Origin: Sphingobacteriales bacterium
GTDB lineage: Bacteria; Bacteroidota; Bacteroidia; Chitinophagales; Chitinophagaceae
NCBI GenBank assembly: GCA_024640385.1
Contig: JAHEFC010000025.1
Span: 1-6,975 of the forward strand
Direction: 5' to 3'
Length of the DNA: 6,975 bases
The translations under genes were made by a program, and so were the position numbers. Shown here in pieces: positions 1 to 6,975 of the stretch (its first letter is position 1; each line of letters begins with the position of its first letter). The notes below the pieces were generated by a model that ran no database searches, was not told where the DNA came from, and saw only the letters and a list, made by a program, of their open reading frames with translations.

Positions 1-67
1 GCTCACACTGTATAACAGTTATTTTATTTTATTGCTATATCAATTCTTTAAATCGTAAACCGACCAT
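1..67. other. AT-rich leader before the co-polymerase gene
   Basis: A short AT-rich stretch leads into the first gene. One reading frame is closed at 13-15 (TAA) and another at 56-58 (TAA), while the third stays open past the ATG at 68. A few last codons of an upstream gene can therefore not be excluded, though the composition looks intergenic. No Shine-Dalgarno-like purine run lies before the ATG, as is usual in Bacteroidota. I could not find a convincing match to the Bacteroidota promoter pattern (TTG, then TAnnTTTG), so no promoter is claimed. Confidence 0.4.
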
Positions 68-2251
68 ATGGATATTGCTTATCTACTGAGGGTACTTTGG
101 CGCAGAAAATTCATCATCCTCGCCATTACTGCACTGGCTGCTGTTCTTGCATTTGCATTTTCTTACATGCAACCCAGGTTCTATACATCAACCGCACAAT
201 ATTCAACGGGTGCCGGCACACAGAAAGTGAGCCTTTCAGGCGGTGGAGGCGTGGGATGGGCCGAAACAGAGATCAGTGTGAACAACGTGATCGCAACTTT
301 CAAATCACCAACCGTACTGGGCATGGTCTCCTACAGGCTGCTGCTTGATGATATTGAAAAATACAGGGACCAGATCAGTAAACAGACATTCAGCGATGCA
401 TCCAAAAAAGAGCTGATGCAATTTGTGTACACAGACAGTACGGCGAGGGTGTTGCGGGACAAGATCGCCAAGCAGGAGATCCTCGATCCTACTAAACCGT
501 ACGAGAAAAAGATCATTGACGCTATTGAAATGTACGGGTTCGGTTACAATACACTGAGCAATAATATCAAGATCAACAGGATACCAAGTACCGACTATAT
601 TGATGTGGCTTACCGCAGTTCAGACCCAAATACATCTGCGGCAGTTGTAAATACTGTTGGCATAGAATATCTCCGGTTCAACGAAAGCCTCAGCAACCAG
701 CGTGGAAAACAAACGGCAGACACCATTGGAAGCGTGATGGAAGCCCAACAGCGCAAGGTTGATTCGCTTACCAACCTGCTCATCGAAGAGAAGAAAAGAC
801 AGGGCGCCATCAAGCCTGAAGACGTGAGTGCATCAGCTTTCCAGACCGTCAATCAGCTGGAGACCAGGCTTACAGAAGAAAAGGCGAGATATAATACTGC
901 AAGTGCAACCTACGAAAGCCTGAAAAAGCAGCTCGATATCCTGTCTGGCAATGTATCCAGCAGCATAGGCGCAACAGATGAAGTGATCAAGCTGCAGAGC
1001 CAGAAAAGAGAACTGCTTTCCAAACTGAACCAGGGTGGAAATGATGCCGACATCAGGGCGCAGATAGACCAGATCAACAAAAAAATCGCAGCTCTCTCGG
1101 GCAACCCCACCAATACAAGAAAAAAGGAAAAAATAGATGACCTCAACCTGCAGCTTGCAGAACAGCAGGGTATCATCAATGCATCCAGCAAAACGATCAG
1201 CGAACTGGAGAGCAATATCCGGAGCGCAAGCGGTAAAACCAATCTTGGTGCAGGCAGCGAGATCAAGTTGTCTACATTATGGAGCAGCCTGGATATGGAA
1301 AACAGGCAGTTGGTGCAGATCAAGGACAAATATTTCCAGGCCCAGGGTATGCTGAAGGAATCACCGAATACCAATTTCAGGCAAACACTGGTTGGTCAGC
1401 CCTCAAGCTCACCTGATCCTGATAAAACATTCGTAAACATGGGCGTGGCAGGTACTTCTGCTTTCATGATCACATCGTTCCTGTTCCTGCTTGGCGCACT
1501 GCTCAGCAATGCGGTCAAAACGCCGTCTTACTTCAGGAAACTGACGGACATAAGGCTTCTTGCTGTTGTGAACAAACTCAATAACAGGAAAGGACTCCCG
1601 GAAATTTCCCAGATACTTTCAGCCGATCCTGCAATGAGGAACAGCGGCAGCGATCATTTCCGCGAAAGCATGAGAAAACTAAGGTTCGCCATTGAAAGCA
1701 GCGGCAAAAGAAAAATACTATTCACAAGCCTGAAATCCGATACGGGAAAAACAACCCTGATCCAGTCACTGGCACAGACCATGAAGCTGAGCAGGAAGAA
1801 GGTGTTGCTTATAGATACCAACTTCTCACACAACTCCCTTTCTCAGATCTATGGTGTACAGGCCTATCTCGAAGATTCAGCAAAGATGCATCCGCAGTCT
1901 GACCAGATCCGGAAACTGATCTCCAAAACCGATGACCCGTTCATAGATATCATCGGAAGCAGGGGTGGTTCATATACCCCTTCAGAGATCTTGCCGCATC
2001 ATAACCTGTTAGGGCACCTCGATGAATTGCTTTCAGAGTACGACTACATTATCCTTGAAGGACCGGCACTTAACAATCACGCCGACAGCCAGGAACTGAT
2101 CCGCTATGTGGATGGTGTGATCGCGGTATTCTCGGCAGATGAACAGATCACTCCCAGCGACAATATGATCATGCAATACCTGGAAGATCTGGAAGAGAAA
2201 CTCATAGGTGCTGTTTTGAATGATGTTAACCTGGAAGACGTTGATGCCTGA
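68..2251 (+). CDS. Wzz/Wzc/GumC-family polysaccharide co-polymerase with a degenerate tyrosine-kinase-like P-loop domain
   Basis: This is an inner-membrane protein of 727 aa, the usual size for Wzc/GumC fusions, expected to control chain length and export of a Wzy-type polysaccharide. Seen in the sequence: a short cytoplasmic N-terminus and first membrane segment (about residues 14-34); a Wzz-like periplasmic part with a dP-x-x-Aa-x-v-N type stretch near 185-200; long charged coiled-coil runs (about 207-246, 260-300, 307-345, 353-390); a proline-rich motif before the second membrane segment (P445, P449, P451); and that segment at about 459-480. The cytoplasmic part resembles a bacterial tyrosine (BY) kinase. 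It keeps Walker A GKTT (K561), but Walker A' reads D583-T-N585, not D-x-D, and Walker B ends in E664-G-P where D-[ST]-P is usual. The C-terminus lacks a tyrosine cluster. Structural fold is likely kept, while kinase activity is doubtful (inference). The acyltransferase gene starts 29 bases after the stop. Confidence 0.88.
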   Translation: MDIAYLLRVLWRRKFIILAITALAAVLAFAFSYMQPRFYTSTAQYSTGAGTQKVSLSGGGGVGWAETEISVNNVIATFKSPTVLGMVSYRLLLDDIEKYRDQISKQTFSDASKKELMQFVYTDSTARVLRDKIAKQEILDPTKPYEKKIIDAIEMYGFGYNTLSNNIKINRIPSTDYIDVAYRSSDPNTSAAVVNTVGIEYLRFNESLSNQRGKQTADTIGSVMEAQQRKVDSLTNLLIEEKKRQGAIKPEDVSASAFQTVNQLETRLTEEKARYNTASATYESLKKQLDILSGNVSSSIGATDEVIKLQSQKRELLSKLNQGGNDADIRAQIDQINKKIAALSGNPTNTRKKEKIDDLNLQLAEQQGIINASSKTISELESNIRSASGKTNLGAGSEIKLSTLWSSLDMENRQLVQIKDKYFQAQGMLKESPNTNFRQTLVGQPSSSPDPDKTFVNMGVAGTSAFMITSFLFLLGALLSNAVKTPSYFRKLTDIRLLAVVNKLNNRKGLPEISQILSADPAMRNSGSDHFRESMRKLRFAIESSGKRKILFTSLKSDTGKTTLIQSLAQTMKLSRKKVLLIDTNFSHNSLSQIYGVQAYLEDSAKMHPQSDQIRKLISKTDDPFIDIIGSRGGSYTPSEILPHHNLLGHLDELLSEYDYIILEGPALNNHADSQELIRYVDGVIAVFSADEQITPSDNMIMQYLEDLEEKLIGAVLNDVNLEDVDA

Positions 2252-2280
2252 TTAGCAAAAAGTTTATTCTTTAACTGACT

Positions 2281-3384
2281 GTGCAAAATTTTCTTAACAG
2301 GGTAACAAAATTCCTGAAGAGTTCCTTCAGCATCCATGAAAGAAGCCTGGGCTGGATCAATCTGGCCAGGGGATTCATCATCATCATGGTTGTCTACCGG
2401 CACTCGTTTGAAGGGATCAGAAATTCGGGTATTGATATTTCAGCATACAGATACCTGGAAGTTCTCAACAACATGATGTATACGTTCAGAATGCCATTAT
2501 TTTTTATCATATCGGGAATACTGATGAATCTCAGCCTTAAGAAAAGCGGGCTCGGGCAATACGTTCGTAAAAGAGCGGAATACATCCTGTATCCCTATGT
2601 AGTATGGTGTGTGATACAGATCTCCCTGAAGATGTTATTGCCCCGGTATGTAAATGGAGAAACCAGCTGGAGTTCATACCTGGATATACTGTATAATCCA
2701 AGGGAGATCGAACAGTTCTGGTACCTTTACGCACTTTTCAATATCATGGCGCTCTACTCTTTATTGAAAATAAAATTCAGGATCAATCCACTGCTGCATC
2801 TGCTGATCGCACTTGCATTTTACTTTATTGCGCAGTACACGTTCAATCACGGGATCAGGCTATATTTCATCAATGATATTTTGGGGCATTACCTGTTCTT
2901 TGCTGCGGGAGACCTGGCATCTACCTTTGTGCTGGATCCCAAAAACAGGGAAAAAATAGCCTCGTACAGGACTTTCTTTATTGTTTTACCGGTGTTCCTG
3001 GTATTGCATTATTACTACCTGACAAACCCGGAAGTGCTGACTAAGCCCTTTATGCTGTTGATCACTTTTTCAGGAATAATTTTTGCCGTCATCGTTTCCT
3101 TCCTGCTTGAAAAAACAAAAGGATTGCAGTGGCTGAAAGTACTGGGGGCAAATTCCCTCTATATCTACCTGATGCACGTAATGATCATGGCTGCCAACAG
3201 GATATTCCTGCTGAAAGTACTGAAGATCGACTCCATGCCGGTGGTTTTGTTCGCCAACATCGTGGTAGGATTATTCATTCCCATTATCATCTACAACATC
3301 ATGATGAAAACCGGTTTCTGGTGGCTTTTCAGTCCCAATAAGCCGTCACAAATGACAATAGCACATGTAAAGCATAACGCATGA
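2281..3384 (+). CDS. Acyltransferase-3 family membrane O-acyltransferase (probable sugar O-acetylase)
   Basis: This integral membrane protein of 367 aa probably moves an acetyl or other acyl group onto a sugar of the polysaccharide made by this locus. Family hallmarks are visible: R30 followed ten residues later by H41 (the R-x10-H pattern of acyltransferase-3 enzymes), the MPLFFIISG motif at 71-79, FWYLYALF from 146, and a C-terminal SLYIYLMH stretch ending at H299. About ten hydrophobic segments fit the fold. The overall look is closest to the fucose 4-O-acetylase-like branch, but donor and acceptor cannot be read from the sequence. The start is GTG at 2281: the frame is closed upstream by TAA at 2272-2274, and the first internal ATG (residue 36) would remove R30. 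No ribosome binding site is evident. Its TGA overlaps the ATG of the next small gene by four bases (ATGA at 3381-3384), which suggests coupled translation. Confidence 0.87.
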   Translation: MQNFLNRVTKFLKSSFSIHERSLGWINLARGFIIIMVVYRHSFEGIRNSGIDISAYRYLEVLNNMMYTFRMPLFFIISGILMNLSLKKSGLGQYVRKRAEYILYPYVVWCVIQISLKMLLPRYVNGETSWSSYLDILYNPREIEQFWYLYALFNIMALYSLLKIKFRINPLLHLLIALAFYFIAQYTFNHGIRLYFINDILGHYLFFAAGDLASTFVLDPKNREKIASYRTFFIVLPVFLVLHYYYLTNPEVLTKPFMLLITFSGIIFAVIVSFLLEKTKGLQWLKVLGANSLYIYLMHVMIMAANRIFLLKVLKIDSMPVVLFANIVVGLFIPIIIYNIMMKTGFWWLFSPNKPSQMTIAHVKHNA

Positions 3385-3497
3385 GGGCAAACAAAATAAA
3401 TAGCGGCAATACCAAAATCTCAGGTACAGAGATGATCACCATTCTGTTCCTTATCGGGTTTGTGATCGCATTATACATTAAAGTATTATTCTACTGA
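3381..3497 (+). CDS. 38-aa single-pass membrane peptide of unknown function
   Basis: I do not recognise this protein. It starts with ATG at 3381 and ends with TGA at 3495-3497, giving 38 aa. Residues 1-17 are polar with three lysines and one arginine. Residues 18-31 (MITILFLIGFVIAL) continue into YIKVLFY and make one hydrophobic segment, so the likely topology is N-terminus inside by the positive-inside rule. The case for it being real is positional. Its start overlaps the acyltransferase stop (ATGA) and its stop overlaps the polymerase start (TGATG), so it fills the gap exactly. The polymerase frame cannot be extended into this stretch because TAA lies at 3479-3481. It may be a small partner or stabiliser of one of the flanking membrane proteins (inference). 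A shorter version starting at M18 (3432) is possible. It could also be only a coupling ORF that carries ribosomes across the gap. Confidence 0.62.
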   Translation: MRANKINSGNTKISGTEMITILFLIGFVIALYIKVLFY

Positions 3498-4957
3498 TGG
3501 TACCAGGTATTTCAAAATATAAACTGAATTCAAATGCCGGCATAATGGCCCTGGCCCTTACATCCATTCTGATGGCTTGGATGGCAGCCAGATACGAATA
3601 TTCGCTGGTACCGCTGATCGTTGCAGGCACGGCCGCCGTTGCTTTTACCGTGCTGGCTACGCTGAAAAATCCATTTCAGGGCCTGCTGATCAACCTGGCC
3701 ATTTGTTTTTTCATATTTATTCCGCAAAGGGTATTGGGTCTTCCTTATTCCATTGCAGTGATCTGGGAATTACATCTTGTTATCTGCAGTTTTGCTGCCA
3801 TGCTTTCTGCAAAAGGCACAAAACAGCAGGCAGCCAATATTGGTTTTTTCAGGAATCCGGTCACCATCATGATGCTCGTTTACTTCCTGTATATACTCCT
3901 GCAGTATTTCAATCCCAATGTTCCTAACAGCCAGGGCTGGCTTTACTTCATGAGAAGGGCAATATCCTTCGTCTTTATATTCTTTTCTGCCTACTACATC
4001 CTGAATGACCTGTATAAGATCAGACGGTTCCTGCAACTTATGGTTGCACTGATCTTCCTGGCAACAGTTTATGCTTACTGGCAGCAAATGGTGGGCCTCC
4101 CACCCTGGGACGTGAATTACATCAATCAATCGTCACTGATCTATAATTTGCACGTGCAGTGGGGGCTTTTCCGGAAATTCTCATTCCTCGACGTGGTCAC
4201 CTTCCCAATGATATCCAATGTTGCTGCACTGATCCTTGTAATATTTGCACTGTTTGAAAAAAGGTCAACGAGGCTATGGCTTTACCTGATTGCCGCCCTG
4301 ATCATGCTGGTAGGCGCAACATTCTCGGGCACCAGGTCTGCCAGTTACATATTCCCCGCAGGATTGCTTTTATATACCGTGGTAAATATCAGCAAGCCAA
4401 AAACCATCATGATATATGCCGGCGTCATTGCCGCCATATTCCTGGTGATCAATCTGCCGATACACCGATTCAACACGCTGAACAGGTTCCGCTCTTCATT
4501 TACGTCGGATGATGCATCCCTTGAAGTGAGGAATATCAACAGGGCCAGGATCCAGCCATACATATACGAACATCCCATGGGTGGCGGACTGATGTCTACC
4601 GGTGCAGGCGGAGAAAAATATTATCCCAGCCACCCTCTGGCCAAGTTCCCCCCGGACAGCGGGCTATTGGCTTCGGCATTGGAGAAAGGTTGGATCGGGC
4701 TGGCCATTGACCTGCTCTTCTATCTCCTGATCATGATCGAAGGTACAAGAGGTTATTTCCATACCCGGAATGAAACGTATAAAAAATATTACCTGGCATT
4801 GACTTGTGGTATATTCAGTCTTGTACTTGCGGAATATGCACAGGTGGTGATCCCACAGATCCCCGTTTGCACATTCTTCATGTCAACAGCAGCCATCATA
4901 GTCAGGCTAAGGCAATTAGACAAAGAACCTGAAACCCTATTAATTAAATCGAAATGA
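3497..4957 (+). CDS. O-antigen polymerase/ligase-like membrane protein (Wzy/WaaL type)
   Basis: This polytopic inner-membrane protein of 486 aa has about twelve hydrophobic segments. It is expected to polymerise lipid-linked glycan repeat units on the periplasmic side, or to ligate the finished chain. The O-antigen ligase (Wzy_C-type) pattern is visible: TFSGTRSAS around R280 in the position of the usual t-x-S-R motif; a large periplasmic loop with YEHPMGGG (H359, P360); then SHPLAKFPPDSG (H379, D387) followed by LLASALEKGWIGL, which runs into the next membrane helix. The start at 3497 gives a short polar N-terminus before the first helix, and the frame is closed upstream at 3479-3481. It overlaps the preceding small gene by one base and the following TolC-like gene by four bases (ATGA at 4954-4957). 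Lying beside a co-polymerase, polymerase is more likely than lipid A-core ligase, but sequence alone does not separate the two. Confidence 0.85.
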   Translation: MVPGISKYKLNSNAGIMALALTSILMAWMAARYEYSLVPLIVAGTAAVAFTVLATLKNPFQGLLINLAICFFIFIPQRVLGLPYSIAVIWELHLVICSFAAMLSAKGTKQQAANIGFFRNPVTIMMLVYFLYILLQYFNPNVPNSQGWLYFMRRAISFVFIFFSAYYILNDLYKIRRFLQLMVALIFLATVYAYWQQMVGLPPWDVNYINQSSLIYNLHVQWGLFRKFSFLDVVTFPMISNVAALILVIFALFEKRSTRLWLYLIAALIMLVGATFSGTRSASYIFPAGLLLYTVVNISKPKTIMIYAGVIAAIFLVINLPIHRFNTLNRFRSSFTSDDASLEVRNINRARIQPYIYEHPMGGGLMSTGAGGEKYYPSHPLAKFPPDSGLLASALEKGWIGLAIDLLFYLLIMIEGTRGYFHTRNETYKKYYLALTCGIFSLVLAEYAQVVIPQIPVCTFFMSTAAIIVRLRQLDKEPETLLIKSK

Positions 4958-5667
4958 AAAAGCTCGTACTATTTTTTATGCTCGCAAGCGGCCTTGCTGT
5001 AAGTCAGGCACAGATCTCGGATTCTTATGCCACCAGGAAAAAACTGGATTCACTGATCTATAACGATGTACGGGAAAAACTGGTAGACCTGGCCATGCAG
5101 CATCCCGAAGTGGCCATCAATGAAGCCCAGATGTCCATTGCAGAAAACAACCTGAAAAGGGCAAAAATGTCGTGGGCTAACGTATTTTTTGCACAGTTCA
5201 ACCTGAATGAATTCACTATAAACGGGTCGCCCAATGCTGCTTTCTGGCCCAAGTACAACTTCGGCATCAACATGCCTTTTGATGTAGTATCCCGCACCAA
5301 GGCGGAGATCAAAAACGCCAGGGAAAATATCGATATCACCACCGCCATGAGGGAGGATACCTACAGGAAGCTGAGGGCTGAAGTGCTTTCACGATTTGAA
5401 GATTATCTGTTCCACCGGGAGATGTATGAAATGTCGTCTGTAGTGGTTGATGAAGCATATACGTCATTCCTTTCCATGCAGGAGAAATATAAGATCGGAG
5501 ATGTCAGTGATATTGACTACAGCATCACCTTCCGCCAGTTCAATGATGCCAAAATGCGGCAGCGCGAGAAAGAAAGGGATATGAATGTATCCAAGCTCGA
5601 TGTTGAAAGGCTGATTGGCGTGAAACTGGAAGAGGTACTGAAGAACTACCAGATCCAGAAGAAATAA
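4954..5667 (+). CDS. Half-length TolC-like (outer membrane efflux family) secreted protein
   Basis: This is a secreted protein of 237 aa with a clear signal peptide: KK at 2-3, a hydrophobic core at 4-16 and a likely cleavage after A19 (SQA before Q20). The mature part matches one repeat of the TolC/OEP fold: a helical stretch (about 35-75) with the LAMQHPEV and ENNLKRAK pattern, a probable beta segment ending in the NMPFDVVSRTKAEI motif (the position of the family's P-x-FDGG-R), then long helices with EKYKIGDVSDIDY (the usual G-x-x-S-x-x-D turn) and a final leucine-rich helix ending near LIGVKL. Normal TolC proteins have two such repeats in about 450 aa, so this one is half size. The reading frame ends cleanly, with no sign of a frameshift. 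Placed last in the glycan operon, it may form oligomers that aid export through the periplasm or outer membrane (inference). Confidence 0.78.
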   Translation: MKKLVLFFMLASGLAVSQAQISDSYATRKKLDSLIYNDVREKLVDLAMQHPEVAINEAQMSIAENNLKRAKMSWANVFFAQFNLNEFTINGSPNAAFWPKYNFGINMPFDVVSRTKAEIKNARENIDITTAMREDTYRKLRAEVLSRFEDYLFHREMYEMSSVVVDEAYTSFLSMQEKYKIGDVSDIDYSITFRQFNDAKMRQREKERDMNVSKLDVERLIGVKLEEVLKNYQIQKK

Positions 5668-5688
5668 TAGGACAGCAGGGGCTGCCAG

Positions 5689-5708
5689 AATTTACTTATT
5701 AGTAAATT
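5689..5708. repeat. Perfect inverted repeat, 8-base arms and 4-base loop, before rarA
   Basis: AATTTACT at 5689-5696 is followed by TATT and then by its exact reverse complement AGTAAATT at 5701-5708. It lies in the 49-base gap between the TolC-like gene and rarA and ends eight bases before the rarA ATG. The stem has only two G/C pairs and no T-run follows (GTTGCCCC comes next), so it is not a canonical intrinsic terminator. It could be a weak terminator or attenuator, a binding site for a dimeric regulator, or an mRNA hairpin near the start codon. It could also be chance in AT-rich DNA. Confidence 0.5.
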
Positions 5709-5716
5709 GTTGCCCC

Positions 5717-6975
5717 ATGCAAGCTCCCCTCGCAGAAAGAATAAGACCGGCTTCTCTGAGTGAACTCGCCGGCCAGGAACATCTAACCGGTGACCATAGT
5801 ATTCTGCGCCATGCTATAGAGCTTCAGCGCATACCATCGATGATCCTCTGGGGGCCTCCCGGTACAGGCAAAACCACGATAGCGAATATCATTGCCAATT
5901 CAGTCCATGCGGATTTTCACATTCTAAGTGCCATAAGCGCAGGGGTCAAAGATGTAAGGGAGGTTATTGAAAAAGCAAAACAACAGGACAAAGCGATCCT
6001 GTTCATAGACGAGATCCATAGGTTTTCAAAAAGCCAGCAGGATGCCCTACTGGGTGCGGTTGAAAAAGGGATCATCACACTCATTGGCGCCACCACGGAA
6101 AATCCTTCTTTTGAAGTCAACAGCGCCCTTCTCTCCCGCTGCCAGGTATATGTTCTGAAACCACTTTCTGAAAAAGACCTGGTCAAGCTCCTGCACTATG
6201 CCATGGCGCACGACCGCATCCTTTCCCAAAAAAAAATCAGGCTCAGTGAAACCGAAGCACTGATCAGGCTCTCAGGAGGAGATGCGCGGAAGCTTCTCAA
6301 CCTGTTTGAACTGGTGATCAATACTGCGGTCACCAGCGAAATCATCATCACTGACAGACTCGTGCTTGAAACAGCGCAGACAAAAATCGCGATGTATGAC
6401 AAGCAGGGGGAACAACATTATGATATCATCTCTGCCTTTATTAAATCTATCCGTGGATCCGACCCTAACGGTGCCGTATACTGGCTGGCCAGGATGATCG
6501 AAGGAGGCGAGGACATCAAATTCATTGCACGCCGCCTTGTGATACTTGCATCCGAAGATATCGGCAATGCCAATCCAACCGCACTGGTTATCGCCAATAC
6601 CTGTTTTGAAGCAGTGAATAAGATAGGATATCCTGAAGGCAGGATCATTCTGTCACAGTGTGCCACCTATCTCGCATCTTCCCCTAAAAGCAATGCGGCT
6701 TACCTGGCCATCGATATGGCCCTGGCTGAAGTCAGGCAGTCAGGTGACCTGCCCGTACCCCTGCATATCAGGAATGCTCCCACCAAACTGATGAAGGAGC
6801 TCGGATACAGCAAAGGCTATCAATATTCGCACGATTATGATAAAAATTTTGTGTCGCAGGAATATCTTCCTGATATGATCTCCGGAAAGAAATTCTACGA
6901 TCCGGGCAGAAATGCAAGGGAAGAAGAAATGAGAAAATTCCTGAGAGAAAGATGGAAAGAAAAATACGGATACTG
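5717..6975 (+). CDS. rarA: Replication-associated recombination protein A, AAA+ ATPase (3' end clipped within the stop codon)
   Basis: RarA (MgsA) is a cytoplasmic clamp-loader-like ATPase that acts at stalled replication forks and on single-stranded DNA ends; it belongs to the family of yeast Mgs1 and human WRNIP1. Visible motifs: the N-terminal PLAERIRPASLSELAGQEHL; Walker A GPPGTGKT (46-53, K52); Walker B LFIDEIHRF (D98, E99); sensor 1 ATTENPSF (125-132); arginine finger SR at R141; sensor 2 GGDARKLLN (187-195, R191). The C-terminal MgsA domain has GSDPNGAVYWLARMIEGGED from G247, ASEDIGNANPTAL, and HIRNAPTKLMKELGY. There are 419 codons, close to the usual 420-450, ending in KYGY. Only TG remains of the next codon, which would be TGA if the protein ends here. 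The gene follows the glycan operon by 49 bases and is probably an independent housekeeping gene. Confidence 0.96.
   Translation, partial: MQAPLAERIRPASLSELAGQEHLTGDHSILRHAIELQRIPSMILWGPPGTGKTTIANIIANSVHADFHILSAISAGVKDVREVIEKAKQQDKAILFIDEIHRFSKSQQDALLGAVEKGIITLIGATTENPSFEVNSALLSRCQVYVLKPLSEKDLVKLLHYAMAHDRILSQKKIRLSETEALIRLSGGDARKLLNLFELVINTAVTSEIIITDRLVLETAQTKIAMYDKQGEQHYDIISAFIKSIRGSDPNGAVYWLARMIEGGEDIKFIARRLVILASEDIGNANPTALVIANTCFEAVNKIGYPEGRIILSQCATYLASSPKSNAAYLAIDMALAEVRQSGDLPVPLHIRNAPTKLMKELGYSKGYQYSHDYDKNFVSQEYLPDMISGKKFYDPGRNAREEEMRKFLRERWKEKYGY

Noticed and set aside
12..22. Small inverted repeat ATAAC-A-GTTAT followed by a T-rich stretch, possible terminator of an upstream gene
   Set aside because: Five A/T-rich pairs with a one-base loop cannot form a stable hairpin, and the T-rich stretch is just part of the AT-rich leader.
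910..1374. 154-codon open frame on the - strand
   Set aside because: It lies wholly inside the coiled-coil part of the co-polymerase gene. Its serine/leucine-rich translation is the usual antisense shadow of a lysine/glutamate/glutamine-rich coding region, and it resembles no family I know.
2252..2280. Possible internal promoter in the 29-base gap before the acyltransferase gene
   Set aside because: No acceptable TTG and TAnnTTTG pair with suitable spacing is visible, and the short gap fits read-through from the co-polymerase gene.
3577..3927. 116-codon open frame on the + strand in another frame of the polymerase gene
   Set aside because: Its translation is rich in cysteine, histidine and glycine with no domain pattern, and it overlaps the true frame completely.
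3770..4129. 119-codon open frame on the - strand
   Set aside because: It is antisense to membrane-segment codons of the polymerase gene, shows no recognisable domain, and the sense gene is well supported by motifs and overlaps.
5677..5687. GCAG-GGG-CTGC mini-hairpin just after the TolC-like stop
   Set aside because: Four-pair stem with a three-base loop and no T-run, which is too weak to call a terminator.
5717..6975. rarA as a member of the glycan operon or of a new defence system
   Set aside because: RarA is a broadly conserved housekeeping ATPase, all its motifs are canonical, and a 49-base gap with a hairpin separates it from the coupled genes.

Overview
The window looks like a chromosomal segment of a Bacteroidota bacterium, most likely Chitinophagaceae or a close relative. 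This is inferred from the composition (roughly mid-40s % GC by eye), the lack of Shine-Dalgarno sequences before the starts, the tight same-strand gene packing, and the style of the proteins. No species can be named from the sequence alone. All six genes lie on the + strand and the window is almost fully coding.

The first five genes (68 to 5667) form an envelope-polysaccharide module. In order they encode: a 727-aa Wzz/Wzc/GumC-type co-polymerase with a fused cytoplasmic P-loop domain whose nucleotide-binding motifs are degenerate; a membrane acyltransferase of the acyltransferase-3 family; a 38-aa single-pass membrane peptide; an O-antigen polymerase/ligase-like membrane protein of 486 aa; and a half-length TolC-like secreted protein of 237 aa. 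The last four are joined by 4-base, 1-base and 4-base start/stop overlaps, so they are probably one translationally coupled transcription unit. The co-polymerase gene sits 29 bases upstream of them.

A plausible joint role (inference) is Wzy-type assembly of a secreted or surface glycan. The polymerase joins repeat units, the co-polymerase sets chain length and spans the periplasm, the acyltransferase decorates the sugar, and the TolC-like protein may help with outer-membrane or periplasmic passage. No glycosyltransferases, flippase or Wza-type export protein are present, so the locus must extend upstream or lie elsewhere.

After a 49-base gap holding a perfect 20-base hairpin (5689-5708) comes rarA (mgsA), a conserved AAA+ ATPase of replication-fork maintenance. 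It is complete to its last amino acid, but the window cuts its stop codon after two bases. It is probably a housekeeping neighbour and not part of the glycan system.

The most notable points are the unannotated 38-aa coupled membrane peptide, the degenerate tyrosine-kinase-like domain, the single-repeat TolC protein and the hairpin before rarA. I saw no mobile element, CRISPR array, tRNA or rRNA.
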